A stretch of 64,000 nt of DNA from Geomonas oryzisoli (GCF_018986915.1 NZ_CP076723.1:3195501-3259500), one strand, 5' to 3'; shown: positions 46,297 through 55,717, counted from the stretch's first letter. Numbers and translations: made by a program. The notes: generated by a model not told the origin, from the sequence alone.

Positions 46297-48048
46297 TCAG
46301 CGCCCCAGTATCGAAGGTATGTCGATGATGAGCGAGACCCTGCCGTCGCCGAGCACGGTGCCGCCGGAGATCCCGGGCAGCTCGCCCAGGTAGTCGTCCA
46401 GTCCCTTGATGACGATCTCCTGCTGGCCGACCAGCCGGTCCACCACGAGTCCCCCCTTCTTGTCGCCGCTGGCGACCACCACCACGTACTCCTGCTCCCG
46501 CTGCTCGGCGCTCTCCCGGCCGAAGAAGCGGTCCAGCCGGTACAGGGGGAGCACCCGGTCGCGCAGCATGATCACCTCGCCGCTGCCGGTGTCGTGGCAC
46601 TCCTCCGCCTGCACCTGGACGCTCTCCAGCACTCCGGAGAGCGGCACCGCGTAGGTCTCGCCCGCCACCTCCACCATCAGCGCGGTGATGATGGCCAGGG
46701 TCAGGGGGAGCATCATGGTGAAGGTGGTGCCGCGCCCGACCTTCGACTCGATCTCGATGATGCCGTTCAAGGAGGAGACAATCTTCTTCACCACGTCGAG
46801 CCCGATGCCGCGGCCGGAGGTCTCGGTCACCTCGCTCCTGGTCGAGAAGCCGGGGACGAAGACCAGTTGCAAAAGCTCCGCCTCGCTCATGGCCCGGGCC
46901 GCTTCCGGCTCCAGCACGCCGCGGGCGACGGCCTTTTTCCGGATCTCCTCCGGGTCCATGCCGCCGCCGTCGTCGGAAACGGAGATGACGATGTGGTTGC
47001 TCTCGTGGCGCGCCCCGAGCGTCAGGGTGCCGGCAGCCTGCTTGCCGCGGGCGCGCCGTTCAGCGGGGGTCTCCAGGCCGTGGTCCACGGCGTTTCTGAT
47101 CAGGTGCAACAGGGGCTCCCCGATCTCGTCCAGGACCGTCTTGTCCAGCTCGGTATCCTCCCCGGTTAGGAGCAGGCGCACCTCCTTGCCGTGGCTGACC
47201 GAGAGGTCGCGTACCAGGCGCTGGAAGCGCTGGAACACGCTCTTCACCGGGAGCATGCGCACCTTCATGATGGACTGGCGCAGATCGTCGGTGCTCTTGC
47301 CGATCAGCTGGCTGGTCTCGTTGAAGGCGTTCAGGAGCTCCCGGTCGGTCACCTGCTCGCGCAGACGCTTTTCGAGGGTGGCGAGGGCGGTGCGCTGGAT
47401 GACCAGCTCCCCCATGAGGTTCAAAAGTTCGTCCAGCTTCTCGAAGTTCACCTTCAAGGTGCTGCTTTTCTGGGTGATGTAGCCGAACTGCGCCGGGGTG
47501 GCGGAGCGGGAAGGGACGGGGTCGGCGGCCGGTGCGGCGGTGGTTGCGGTCGCCGTTGCCGGTGCGGTCTGTGCGGCTGCGGGTGCGTTTGCCGTGGCGG
47601 CTGCGGGTTCGGTTGCGGGTTCCGGCGCGGGGCGGGTCGCGGCCTCAGGTGCGGCCCGCAGCGCTTCGAGGGCGCTCTCTTCGACGGCGAAGTCGAGCCC
47701 GGTGTCAGGAGACTCGGCGAAGCGAAACAGGGCGGAACGGAGCGCGTTGATGCCGCCGTAGAGGGCGCCGAAGAGGGCGGGGCCCAGCGCGAGCACGCCG
47801 GCGCCGGTCTCCTTCATCACCTCTTCCAGCCGGTGCACGTACTGCTGCAGCGGGACAAGCCCCATCATGCCGGAGTTTCCCTTGAGGGTATGCAGGTGCC
47901 CCTGGATCAGGGTGACCAGTTCGCCGTCGCAGCCGTCGGGAGCGCGCCGCTCCAGTTCGAGGAGAAATCCTTCCACCGCGTCCAGGTGCCCGCCGGCGTC
48001 CTCGACGAAGTCTCCGATCAGGGCCGTGAAATCGCACTCACCGCTCAA
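46297..48048 (-). CDS. cheA: CheA histidine kinase
   Basis: 583 residues from TTG 48048 (AGGAG upstream), overlapping the CheY gene by 11 bases. Hpt with phospho-His53 (GHLHTLKGNSGMMGL), an Ala/Pro/Thr-rich linker (about 130-185) with no recognisable P2 domain, dimerisation domain, HATPase (AVDHGLETPAERRARGK; GRGIGLDVVKK) and C-terminal CheW-like domain. Absence of P2 is common in alternative-function chemosensory kinases. No receiver is fused. Confidence 0.94.
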   Translation of the reverse strand: MSGECDFTALIGDFVEDAGGHLDAVEGFLLELERRAPDGCDGELVTLIQGHLHTLKGNSGMMGLVPLQQYVHRLEEVMKETGAGVLALGPALFGALYGGINALRSALFRFAESPDTGLDFAVEESALEALRAAPEAATRPAPEPATEPAAATANAPAAAQTAPATATATTAAPAADPVPSRSATPAQFGYITQKSSTLKVNFEKLDELLNLMGELVIQRTALATLEKRLREQVTDRELLNAFNETSQLIGKSTDDLRQSIMKVRMLPVKSVFQRFQRLVRDLSVSHGKEVRLLLTGEDTELDKTVLDEIGEPLLHLIRNAVDHGLETPAERRARGKQAAGTLTLGARHESNHIVISVSDDGGGMDPEEIRKKAVARGVLEPEAARAMSEAELLQLVFVPGFSTRSEVTETSGRGIGLDVVKKIVSSLNGIIEIESKVGRGTTFTMMLPLTLAIITALMVEVAGETYAVPLSGVLESVQVQAEECHDTGSGEVIMLRDRVLPLYRLDRFFGRESAEQREQEYVVVVASGDKKGGLVVDRLVGQQEIVIKGLDDYLGELPGISGGTVLGDGRVSLIIDIPSILGR

Positions 48049-48457
48049 GGGCCGTCTCCTTGACCTGCTCCACGCAGGTCTCGCTCGCCTGCAGTACCTT
48101 TACGATCACCTCGTGCAGTTGGCTCGGGGTGAAGGGCTTGGTCAGGTAACCGTTCGCGCCCAGCTTGAGCCCCTGCACGGTGTCGGCCTCCTTCCCCTCG
48201 GTGCTGACGATGACCACCGGGACCCGCTCGGTAATCCCCAGCGCCGCGGCCTTCTCCAGAAACTGCACCCCGTTCATCACCGGCATGTTGATGTCCAAAA
48301 GCACGAGCTGCACGTCGTCCTGCTGCGCCAGGATGTCAAGGGCCTCCTGCCCGTTTTTGGCGTCGAGCACCTGGCACCGGTAGCGCGCCAGGACCAGGTG
48401 GTACATCTGGTGGATCAGCGCCGAATCGTCGACTACGAGAACCTTGTTCAACATCAT
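48038..48457 (-). CDS. cheY-like: CheY-like response regulator, second tandem copy
   Basis: 139 residues, a stand-alone receiver (DD at 10-11, phospho-Asp55 in LVLLDINMPVMNG, conserved Lys near 107). About two thirds identical to the next-upstream receiver, including LDINMPVMNGVQFLEKA. Overlaps cheA. Confidence 0.9.
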   Translation of the reverse strand: MMLNKVLVVDDSALIHQMYHLVLARYRCQVLDAKNGQEALDILAQQDDVQLVLLDINMPVMNGVQFLEKAAALGITERVPVVIVSTEGKEADTVQGLKLGANGYLTKPFTPSQLHEVIVKVLQASETCVEQVKETALER

Positions 48458-48529
48458 CTCATTCCCTTTCCATGCATGGCGCCTCCCGGCATCGAGTGCC
48501 GGCGGGCCCGGACGGCCGCGGCCGTGGCG

Positions 48530-48946
48530 TTACAGGATATTGGCGCAGCGGCGCTGGTCGAGGTCGGCGACGGCGCCGGAGGTGAGCAGCTTATCGATCA
48601 GCTCGTGCAGCAGGGTGGGGTTGAAGGGCTTCTTGACGTATCCCTTCGCGCCCAACTGCAGGCCGCGGATGGTATCGCTCTCCTTGCCTTCGGTGCTGAT
48701 GATGACGACCGGAATCCTGCGGGTGTAGCCGAGCGCGCCGGCCTTCTCCAGAAACTGCACACCGTTCATCACCGGCATGTTGATGTCGAGCAGGATGAGC
48801 TGGACGTCCTGGTGCCTCTCCAGAAGGTCGAGCGCCTGCTGCCCGTCCATGGCGTCGAGAATCTCGCAGTTATAGCGGTTCAAAACCAGGCGGTACATCT
48901 TGTGGATCATTTCCGAATCATCGACTACCAGCACCTTCTTAAGCAT
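48530..48946 (-). CDS. cheY-like: CheY-like response regulator, first tandem copy
   Basis: 138 residues, a stand-alone receiver (phospho-Asp54 in LILLDINMPVMNG). First gene of the chemosensory operon, about 115 bases downstream of a consensus sigma-54 promoter. No output domain; it may act as a phosphate sink, or on a motor or other target. Confidence 0.9.
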   Translation of the reverse strand: MLKKVLVVDDSEMIHKMYRLVLNRYNCEILDAMDGQQALDLLERHQDVQLILLDINMPVMNGVQFLEKAGALGYTRRIPVVIISTEGKESDTIRGLQLGAKGYVKKPFNPTLLHELIDKLLTSGAVADLDQRRCANIL

Positions 48947-49060
48947 CGTGCACCTCGTTTTCCCTTTCGACTATTCCGCCGTTCGCGCATCTAGGCCTCA
49001 AAGGCGGGAGCGGCAGAGCGGCTTACCGGAATGCGGTTCATCCCGCACGTCACCGGACTG

Positions 49061-49075
49061 GCAAGTGCCGTGCCA
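49061..49075 (-). promoter_or_regulatory. Sigma-54 promoter for the chemosensory operon
   Basis: Minus strand reads TGGCAC, five bases, TTGC, a full -24/-12 consensus. It lies 115 bases upstream of the first cheY-like gene. Confidence 0.85.
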
Positions 49076-49153
49076 GCACGGAGAAACCTGCGGATTTCCC
49101 TACTGGACGGCACTTGCAAAGAAATCGAAGTATGGGGGGGGACGCTGACGGGA

Positions 49154-49258
49154 GCAAGAAACCTTGACAGGCGGAGCAGAGCAGCCGAAGTTTTCATTAA
49201 ACAGCAAGCGTTTACACGAAGTAGCAAGAAAAGTTGACAGGGCAAGAAATCTTGCCCT
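49154..49258. promoter_or_regulatory. Candidate activator sites: palindrome AGGGCAAGA-aa-TCTTGCCCT plus GCAAGAAA boxes
   Basis: A perfect 9-2-9 palindrome (49239-49258) and two further GCAAGAAA half-sites (49154-49161 and 49224-49231) lie 80-200 bases upstream of the sigma-54 promoter. The next gene upstream encodes a sigma-54 activator (49320-50729). The rest of the 48947-49319 gap shows no gene. Confidence 0.6.
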
Positions 49259-49319
49259 TAAGATGGGATGCGGCAGTGGAGGGAACGGATCTTGGGGCTA
49301 AATAATCGGTTGTATTACA

Positions 49320-50729
49320 TTATTTCTTGCTAATTCTCTGATTGAGCGCCTGGCGGCTGATCCCCAAAAGTTCCGCTGCGGCCCTCTGGTTCCCCCCCGA
49401 GCGCTTGAGCGCTGCTTCGATGAGGCTTTGGGTGAGCTGCGCCAAGGTGGGGAACCCTGCGGCAAGGTTCAGCCATCCCCCCCCATCGTCGGCATCCGGG
49501 GCCAGGGCCGGAAGCCCCACCCCGATGGAGTCGCGGAAGGGAGCCAGGGAAAGCTTCCCTCTCTGGTGCCGGGTCACCACGTCGAAGACCAGTGCGCGCA
49601 GTTCCCGCACGTTGCCCGGGAAGCTGTAGCCGGTGAGGAGACTCGCCAGTTCGTACGGGTACTCCGGGACCTCCTTGTGCAGCGTGTGCGCCGCCTCCTC
49701 CACGAAGGTCTCCAAAAGCAGCGGGATGTCCTCGGTCCGTTCGCGCAGCGGGGGGATGTGCACCTGGTGGGCGCAAAGCCGGTAGTAGAGGTCGCGGCGA
49801 AAACTCCCCTCGTGGATGGCCGCGGAGAGGTCGCGGTTGGTCGCCACCACCACGCGGGCCTGGTTGGCGGAGGGGTGGTCGGCCCCAAGCGGGTAGTACT
49901 CCCCTTCCTGCAAAAGGCGCAAGAGCTTCACCTGGGTGGGAAGGGACATCTCCCCGATCTCGTCGAGAAAGAGCGTCCCCCCGGCGGCACGGACGATCAT
50001 GCCGTCGCGAGCGTGGTCGGCGCCGGTGAAGGCCCCCTTCTTGTGCCCGAAGAGGGTGTCGGAAAAGATGTGGTCATCGACGCCCGCGCTGTTGACCGGG
50101 ACGAAGGCCCCCCGGCGCCCGCTCAGCTCGTGCAGGGCGCGCGCGATCAGTTCCTTGCCGACGCCGGTTTCGCCCGTGATCAGCACCGGCTGCTCGGTGG
50201 GAGCCACCGCCTCCAGATAGCTGAAGATCGCCTTCATGCGCGGACTCCTGGTCTTGATACCGGAGAAGGCCTCCTCGTTGGCGGGCCTGCCGGTCAAAAG
50301 CGACTCGCGCAGCGACTCGATCTCGCGTTGCATGGTGTTGCGGTCCAGCGCCTTCCTGACGCTGGTGATGAACCGGGTGGAATCGACCGGCTTGACGATG
50401 TAGTCGAAGGCCCCGAGCTTCATGCAGTCGATGGCGGTTTCCAACTCGTTGGCCGCCGTGACGATGATCACCGGAATGCCCGGATACCCGCAGCCGAGCT
50501 CCCCGAGCATCTCCTTACCCGAGATGTAAGGCATCTGCAGGTCGAGTACGATCACCCCCGGTTGTTCCTCCGCCAAAAGCGGCAAGAGTTGGCGGATGTC
50601 GTCCAGCGTCCTCACCCGCCCGAACCCCGCCTGCCGCAGCATCACGGACGATCCGAACAGTATCTGGGGCTCGTCGTCCACCAATAGGATCAGGTCTGCC
50701 GCGCCCTTGTTGTTTCCCTGTACTGACAT
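49320..50729 (-). CDS. Sigma-54-dependent response regulator (NtrC family), probable regulator of the chemosensory operon
   Basis: 469 residues from ATG 50729 (GGAG 6 bases upstream; an ATG at 50753 lacks one). Receiver (VIVLDLQMPYISG), AAA+ domain (TGETGVGKE, intact GAFTGA, LFLDEIGE) and Fis-type helix-turn-helix (GGNQRAAAELLGISRQALNQRI). Its receiver and AAA+ parts closely resemble those of the regulator at 24605. The kinase gene is divergent and starts about 140 bases away. Confidence 0.92.
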   Translation of the reverse strand: MSVQGNNKGAADLILLVDDEPQILFGSSVMLRQAGFGRVRTLDDIRQLLPLLAEEQPGVIVLDLQMPYISGKEMLGELGCGYPGIPVIIVTAANELETAIDCMKLGAFDYIVKPVDSTRFITSVRKALDRNTMQREIESLRESLLTGRPANEEAFSGIKTRSPRMKAIFSYLEAVAPTEQPVLITGETGVGKELIARALHELSGRRGAFVPVNSAGVDDHIFSDTLFGHKKGAFTGADHARDGMIVRAAGGTLFLDEIGEMSLPTQVKLLRLLQEGEYYPLGADHPSANQARVVVATNRDLSAAIHEGSFRRDLYYRLCAHQVHIPPLRERTEDIPLLLETFVEEAAHTLHKEVPEYPYELASLLTGYSFPGNVRELRALVFDVVTRHQRGKLSLAPFRDSIGVGLPALAPDADDGGGWLNLAAGFPTLAQLTQSLIEAALKRSGGNQRAAAELLGISRQALNQRISKK

Positions 50730-50868
50730 GTACTCTCCGCTGCCGCTTGCCATCCGCTAATGCTAATAGTCAAATGAGTGTTTGCCAGCTTAGCGTCAAA
50801 ATGCTAAAAGCAAAAGAATTTTTTTCGTACCGATTGCCATGGCGGCTTCCCCTGTGGGAGGCCTAATC

Positions 50869-53499
50869 GTGAGGAGCCCCGTGCCCACCCACCGTTTTCG
50901 CAGGATACTGTCGCTGCAATCGACCTTTCTGGCCGTGATCCCCTTCCTGCTGGTCGTCTTTTTGAACGTTTTCCTGCTGCTCCCCCACATCACCCAGGAC
51001 GTGGCGACGGGGCAGCGCGAAATGGCGCGCGCGTTCGGGGTCGCCATGGACAACTACCTCACCGCCGCGCTCACCGACGTCAGGGCGGTCGCCGCCCTTC
51101 CCCTGCACCGGCCGGCCTACCTCGCCGACCTGCAGGAGATCCTCGATGCCGAGGTGGAGGCGTCCGCGTCGCTCAACCTGCTCTATACCGCGCTCCCCGA
51201 CGGCCGCATCAAGGCGGCGGGAATCCCGAAGGACCACCGCCACACCCTGCAGGACCACCTGACCCTGGAGCGGACCAGCCTGGCCCACGAACAGCTCTTC
51301 CGTGACACCCGGCGCCTGGGCAAGGCGGTCTGGTCCAACACGTTCCCTTCCGCCTTCGGCAAGGGGGTGTCCATCGCGGTCGGGGTCCCCAGCGGCAACC
51401 TGGTCGTCATCGGAGAGATCGACCTCGCCAAGCTGGTCGGCTCCATGCGCGACATCGTCGGGAGCGCGGGACAGGTGATCATCCTCATCGACCACAACGG
51501 CAAGGTAATCGCCGACCAGGGTGACCTTTCACGTGATCCTCCCCGCTTCGTGGGCGACATCCCCCTGGTGCGCACCGCACTCGCCGCCGACCACCCGGTG
51601 AGCGGCGAGTTCAGGCTGCAGGGACGCGCCCTGGTCGGCACAGTTATGCGCTCCACGCACATCGGCTGGTACATCCTGGTCGCCCAGCCCGTGCAGAGCG
51701 CCTACCGCTCCGTGGTCATCACCACGCACAACGTGGCGGCCGGTGCCGCCGCCGCGCTCCTTTTGGCCCTGACCGCCTCGCTCTTTCTGGCCCGCCGCCT
51801 GTCGCGCCGCCTCGAGGAACTGGCCGGTTTCGCCCGCAGGGTCGCCGCCGGCCACAAGGCTATTCCATGGCCCCCCGGCGAGATTGCCGAGGTCGAACAG
51901 TTGGCGGGCGCCCTTTTGAGCATGGCGGACGAGATCCAGTACCGGGAGCAGCAACTCGTTGAAGGAGAGCGGCTGCTGCGCTCGGTCACCGACCACGCCT
52001 TCCATTACCAGGGGCTCCTGACCCCGGACGGGACACTGGTCGACGCGAACCGCACCTCACTCGCCCTGGTCGCGGCCAAGAAGGAGGAGGTACTGGGCGT
52101 CCCTTACTGGGACACCCCGTGGTGGCGCCACGACCCGGAACTGCGCGAGCGGCTGCGGGCCGCCATCGCCACCGGCGGCCAGGGGGTCCCCGCCCGCTTC
52201 GAAACGACCCACCTGGACCACGAGGGAGAGCTGCACCACGTCGACTTCTCCCTCTCCCCGATCCGGGACGAGGCCGGTGCGGTCATCTACCTGGTCGCGG
52301 AAGGACGCGACATCACCGACTTCGCCCGCGCCAAGAGTGCACTCAAGGAGAGCGAGGAGCGTTTCTACCAGCTCTTCGTGCAAAACGACGACCCGGTCAT
52401 CCTCATGAAGCTGGAGACCCTGCAGGTGATCGACGCCAACCCCGCGGCGCTCACACTCTACGGGCTGCGCCGCGAGGAACTCCCCTCGCTCCGTATCGAC
52501 ACCCTCATCGCCCCCGCGGACCTGGACAAGATCAGGACCGAGCTCGCCCAGCACAACATCTCGCAGGGATTCCTGCAGCGGGCGGTGAGCTACAAGACGG
52601 GAGGCGAGAAGATCATCATCTCCCTGCGGGGCACCAGGATCATGCTCAAGGACGAGGAGCTGCTGCTCTGCTCGATCCGGGACATCTCCGAGAAGCTCCG
52701 CATGGAGCAGGAGATCCGGGCCACCCAGGCCAAGCTGATCCAGACCAACAAGATGACCTCCCTGGGGATGCTGGTTTCCAGCGTCGCGCACGAGATCAAC
52801 AACCCCAACCACTGCATCTCCATCAACAACACCGTGCTGACCCAGATCACCCGGGACGCCCTGGCGCAGTTGAAGACACTCAGCGAGGGACAGGGAGAGT
52901 TGGACCTGGGCGGATTCTCCTACGACGAGGTCCTGGATATGGTCCCCAAGCTGCACGACGGCATCCGGGAGGGATCGCTGCAGATCGACAAGATCGTGCG
53001 CGACATGAAGAACTTCAGCAAGCCGGCCGAACTGGACATGCAGGGGACCATCGACGTGAACCGGTCCGCGGAGAACGCCGCCGCCATGCTGTGGCACCAC
53101 ATCCAGCGCAACACCGACTGCTACCGGACGGAACTTGGGCAGAACCTCCCCGCCGTACAGGGAAGCCAACAGCAGATTGACCAGGTGGTGATCAACCTGG
53201 TCATGAACGCGCTGCAGTCACTGCCCGACAAGCAAGCCGGGGTGACGGTTCGGACCTGGTTTGACGAGGGGCGGCAGACGGTGAACGTGAGCGTCGAAGA
53301 CCAGGGGGACGGCATGTCCGAGGAGGTGCTGGCGCGCCTCACCGAGCCATTTTTCACCATGAGGATCAACAAGGGGGGGACCGGTCTGGGCCTGTATATC
53401 TCCTCGTCCATCGTCAAAGAGCATGGCGGCAGTCTGGATTTCGAATCCGAGCCGGGCAAGGGAACCAGGGTAACGGTCCGCCTCCCGATCCGGCCATAG
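50869..53499 (+). CDS. Membrane histidine kinase with Cache-type sensor, HAMP and two PAS domains
   Basis: 876 residues from GTG 50869, chosen because GGGAGG lies 7 bases upstream; the in-frame ATG at 50839 has no ribosome site. Span 1 (about 18-38), dCache-like periplasmic sensor (about 45-290), span 2 (about 292-315), HAMP, PAS 1 and 2 (about 365-610), HisKA with SVAHEINNPNH, and HATPase (DQGDGM, GGTGLGLYISSSIVKEHGG). The kinase core resembles that at 26265, mirroring the relation between the two regulators. Divergent to its probable partner regulator. Confidence 0.9.
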   Translation: MRSPVPTHRFRRILSLQSTFLAVIPFLLVVFLNVFLLLPHITQDVATGQREMARAFGVAMDNYLTAALTDVRAVAALPLHRPAYLADLQEILDAEVEASASLNLLYTALPDGRIKAAGIPKDHRHTLQDHLTLERTSLAHEQLFRDTRRLGKAVWSNTFPSAFGKGVSIAVGVPSGNLVVIGEIDLAKLVGSMRDIVGSAGQVIILIDHNGKVIADQGDLSRDPPRFVGDIPLVRTALAADHPVSGEFRLQGRALVGTVMRSTHIGWYILVAQPVQSAYRSVVITTHNVAAGAAAALLLALTASLFLARRLSRRLEELAGFARRVAAGHKAIPWPPGEIAEVEQLAGALLSMADEIQYREQQLVEGERLLRSVTDHAFHYQGLLTPDGTLVDANRTSLALVAAKKEEVLGVPYWDTPWWRHDPELRERLRAAIATGGQGVPARFETTHLDHEGELHHVDFSLSPIRDEAGAVIYLVAEGRDITDFARAKSALKESEERFYQLFVQNDDPVILMKLETLQVIDANPAALTLYGLRREELPSLRIDTLIAPADLDKIRTELAQHNISQGFLQRAVSYKTGGEKIIISLRGTRIMLKDEELLLCSIRDISEKLRMEQEIRATQAKLIQTNKMTSLGMLVSSVAHEINNPNHCISINNTVLTQITRDALAQLKTLSEGQGELDLGGFSYDEVLDMVPKLHDGIREGSLQIDKIVRDMKNFSKPAELDMQGTIDVNRSAENAAAMLWHHIQRNTDCYRTELGQNLPAVQGSQQQIDQVVINLVMNALQSLPDKQAGVTVRTWFDEGRQTVNVSVEDQGDGMSEEVLARLTEPFFTMRINKGGTGLGLYISSSIVKEHGGSLDFESEPGKGTRVTVRLPIRP

Positions 53500-53531
53500 G
53501 CAATCCCCCTCAACAGGGCCCGCCCCGGGAA

Positions 53532-54197
53532 TCACACCTCGACAAAAGAAAGGGAAAGATCGGTGAGGTCGGCGACCAGCAGGCGGTTCAAAAGCCTCGG
53601 CGTTCCCGCCATGACGTCGCACAGTTCGTTGCACATAAGCCCCGCCACCACGAATACGCCGTAGGGGGTCACCTCGATAGGCCCCGCGGGCTGACGACTG
53701 CCGGCATAGATCTCCTCGAGCGGTTGGGATTCCCCCTTCACCAGAGTCAGCACCTGCCCGCGATCTCCCTGCACGCCGCCGTGGATGAAGCGGCACCCGG
53801 CCGGAAGCGCGCCGTAGAGGGCGAAGCGGCCGGTGAAGTTGTCCAAGCAGTCGGCGACCACCGTGCAATCCCCGGGCAGGCGGAAGCCGCCCTCTATCCT
53901 CGTGTCGTGCCCCACTACCTCCACGGCCGAGTTGATCGCCTGCAGCCGCTCGCACGCCACCAGCACCTTTTTTCTCCCCAGGTCACACTCCCCGTACAGG
54001 CTCTGCCGGTGCAGGTCGGACAGCTCCACCGTGCCGTCGTCGACTACGTGCATGCGGGCCACCCCGGCGCGCGCCATGATCTGGCTCACGGTGGCACCCA
54101 GGCCGCCGACGCCGGCCACGAGCAGGGTGCTCGAGGCGATCAGACACTGTTTTTCATCCCCCCAGAAGAGTCGCTGCCTGGCGTAGCGGTCGTCCAT
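53532..54197 (-). CDS. aorE-like: ThiF/MoeB-family adenylyltransferase of the AOR cluster (AorE-like)
   Basis: 221 residues with the E1-like nucleotide motif LLVAGVGGLGATVSQIMARAG and the DDGTVELSDLHRQSLYGE block. MoeB/ThiF enzymes activate the C-terminal glycine of a MoaD-like carrier. No CxxC zinc pairs are visible, so it may lack the zinc site. In Aromatoleum the aorABC genes are followed by moaD- and moeB-like genes; the order here is the same, which points to tungsten-pterin cofactor assembly. Confidence 0.85.
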   Translation of the reverse strand: MDDRYARQRLFWGDEKQCLIASSTLLVAGVGGLGATVSQIMARAGVARMHVVDDGTVELSDLHRQSLYGECDLGRKKVLVACERLQAINSAVEVVGHDTRIEGGFRLPGDCTVVADCLDNFTGRFALYGALPAGCRFIHGGVQGDRGQVLTLVKGESQPLEEIYAGSRQPAGPIEVTPYGVFVVAGLMCNELCDVMAGTPRLLNRLLVADLTDLSLSFVEV

Positions 54198-54200
54198 CGC

Positions 54201-54485
54201 CTATCCTCCCGCTCCCGGAGGAAAGAGCGCCAGCACATCCCCGTCCTTCACCGTCGTCTCCAGCTTTTCCAGGTGCAGGATGTTCCTCCGGTTCAAAAGG
54301 ATGATGGTCCCGGCGCGCAGCAGGTTTTCCCCGCTGACGAGCTTCCCGGTCACCGGGACAGGCTCGCCCGCCTGGAAGCGCTCCAGGAGCGCCCCCACGG
54401 TGTCCCCTTCGCGCCAGGGGAGCTCGGCGTATTCCCTGCCGGACAAGGCGAGCCGCAGCGTGCCGTAAAACTGGAGCCGTACCAT
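54201..54485 (-). CDS. aorD-like: MoaD-like sulphur-carrier protein (AorD-like)
   Basis: 94 residues, ubiquitin-like fold with C-terminal ALFPPGAGG, where the terminal diglycine is the part adenylated and thiocarboxylated for molybdopterin synthesis. Lies 3 bases upstream of its probable activating enzyme. A cluster-borne copy suggests a dedicated supply of tungstopterin for the oxidoreductase. Confidence 0.88.
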   Translation of the reverse strand: MVRLQFYGTLRLALSGREYAELPWREGDTVGALLERFQAGEPVPVTGKLVSGENLLRAGTIILLNRRNILHLEKLETTVKDGDVLALFPPGAGG

Positions 54486-54496
54486 CGCGCGCCCCC

Positions 54497-55717
54497 TCAG
54501 GCGATCCGGCGGGTGAAGGCGGCGTAACCGGCGTCCCCCTGCATGAGCCGCCGCCCCGGGAAGGGGAGCCGTGCCCGCACCATCTGGTAGTAGACGCCCG
54601 AATCGTTGGTCTCGCCGATCAGGACGGCACCGACGACCCGCTCCTTTTCGTCCAGAAAGATCTTCCGGTAGCGGCGGGAGGCGAGCGAGCCGTGCACCAC
54701 GGTCCGCCCGACCGCGTCGGAGCAGCAGCCGATGGCGGCCACGTCCAGCCCGAAGACCTCCGTGATGTTGTTTTTCATGCTCCCTTCGTAGAGCTGGTTC
54801 AAGCCGAGCATGTTGCGCGCGGCAACCTCCCCCTGCTCGACCGCCGTGATCCAGTTCCCCTGGACCGTGGTCTCCCCGGTCACGTAGTCCCTCCCCTGCG
54901 CCGCGTCCCCGGCGGCGAAGATGGCGGGACAGCTGGTCCGGCAGCAGTCGTCGACGAGGATGCCGTCGGAGACGGCAAGGCCCGCCTCACGGGCGAGGAG
55001 GGTGTTGGGCAGCACCCCCTTGCCGACCAGCAGCGCGTCGGTATCGAGGTTTTTGCCCGATGCCAGCGACAGCCGCAGCCGCTCCCCCTCCAGCACCTCG
55101 CTGATCTCCTCGCGCTTGTGCAGCGTCACCCCTGATGCCTGGAAATGCTCCTCCAGAACGGCCGCCGACTCGGCATCGAGTAGCCGGCTGAAGATCCGGT
55201 CCGATCCGACCACCAGGTGACGCTCGACCTCCGGCGAGAGGTGGGAGAGCACCGGGACGCTGACCAGCCCGGCTCCCAGCGCGGTGACGCATCGCGCCGG
55301 TTGCAAAAGCGCAGCGAGCCGGTCCGCGTCAGCCAGGTGGCGCAGGGTGCTGACCCGCTCACTCCCCGGCTTGAAGGGGCGCGCCTCGCTGCCCAGGGCG
55401 AGGAGGAGTGCATTGAAGCCGAGCGAGCTGCCGTCGGCCAGCCGGAGCTCGCGCCGGTCCGGATCGACCGAGAGTGCCGCCTGCCCGAACAACGTGGTCA
55501 CGCCCATGTCACGGTAGAAAGCGTCGTCCGCGATGAAGAGGTTTTGCCTGGCGGTCTTGCCGCCGATGAAGTATGGCGTCAGCACCCGGGAATAGGCCGG
55601 GCACGCCTCCCGGTCCACCAGCGCGACGCTGACCCGGCTCGAGTGGCGGCGGATGGTGCGCACCGCCTGCAGCCCGGCCGCCGAGTTGCCGACGATAACG
55701 ATATCGAACTGCTGCAT
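54497..55717 (-). CDS. aorC-like: FAD-dependent NAD(P)H oxidoreductase subunit (AorC-like)
   Basis: 406 residues. FAD-binding start FDIVIVGNSAAGLQAVRTIRR, NAD-binding ALGAGLVSVPVLSHL, and the second FAD motif IFAAGDAAQGRDYV of the pyridine-nucleotide-disulphide family, without a redox-active disulphide. In AorABC enzymes this subunit passes electrons between NAD+ and the Fe-S subunit. Separated from aorB by 143 bases carrying two REP-like arms. Confidence 0.88.
   Translation of the reverse strand: MQQFDIVIVGNSAAGLQAVRTIRRHSSRVSVALVDREACPAYSRVLTPYFIGGKTARQNLFIADDAFYRDMGVTTLFGQAALSVDPDRRELRLADGSSLGFNALLLALGSEARPFKPGSERVSTLRHLADADRLAALLQPARCVTALGAGLVSVPVLSHLSPEVERHLVVGSDRIFSRLLDAESAAVLEEHFQASGVTLHKREEISEVLEGERLRLSLASGKNLDTDALLVGKGVLPNTLLAREAGLAVSDGILVDDCCRTSCPAIFAAGDAAQGRDYVTGETTVQGNWITAVEQGEVAARNMLGLNQLYEGSMKNNITEVFGLDVAAIGCCSDAVGRTVVHGSLASRRYRKIFLDEKERVVGAVLIGETNDSGVYYQMVRARLPFPGRRLMQGDAGYAAFTRRIA

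Noticed and set aside
49239..49258. Palindrome AGGGCAAGA-aa-TCTTGCCCT as a transcription terminator for the 49320 regulator gene
   Set aside because: Although it lies past that gene's stop, no T-run follows and GCAAGAAA half-sites recur nearby, so a protein-binding site is more likely.
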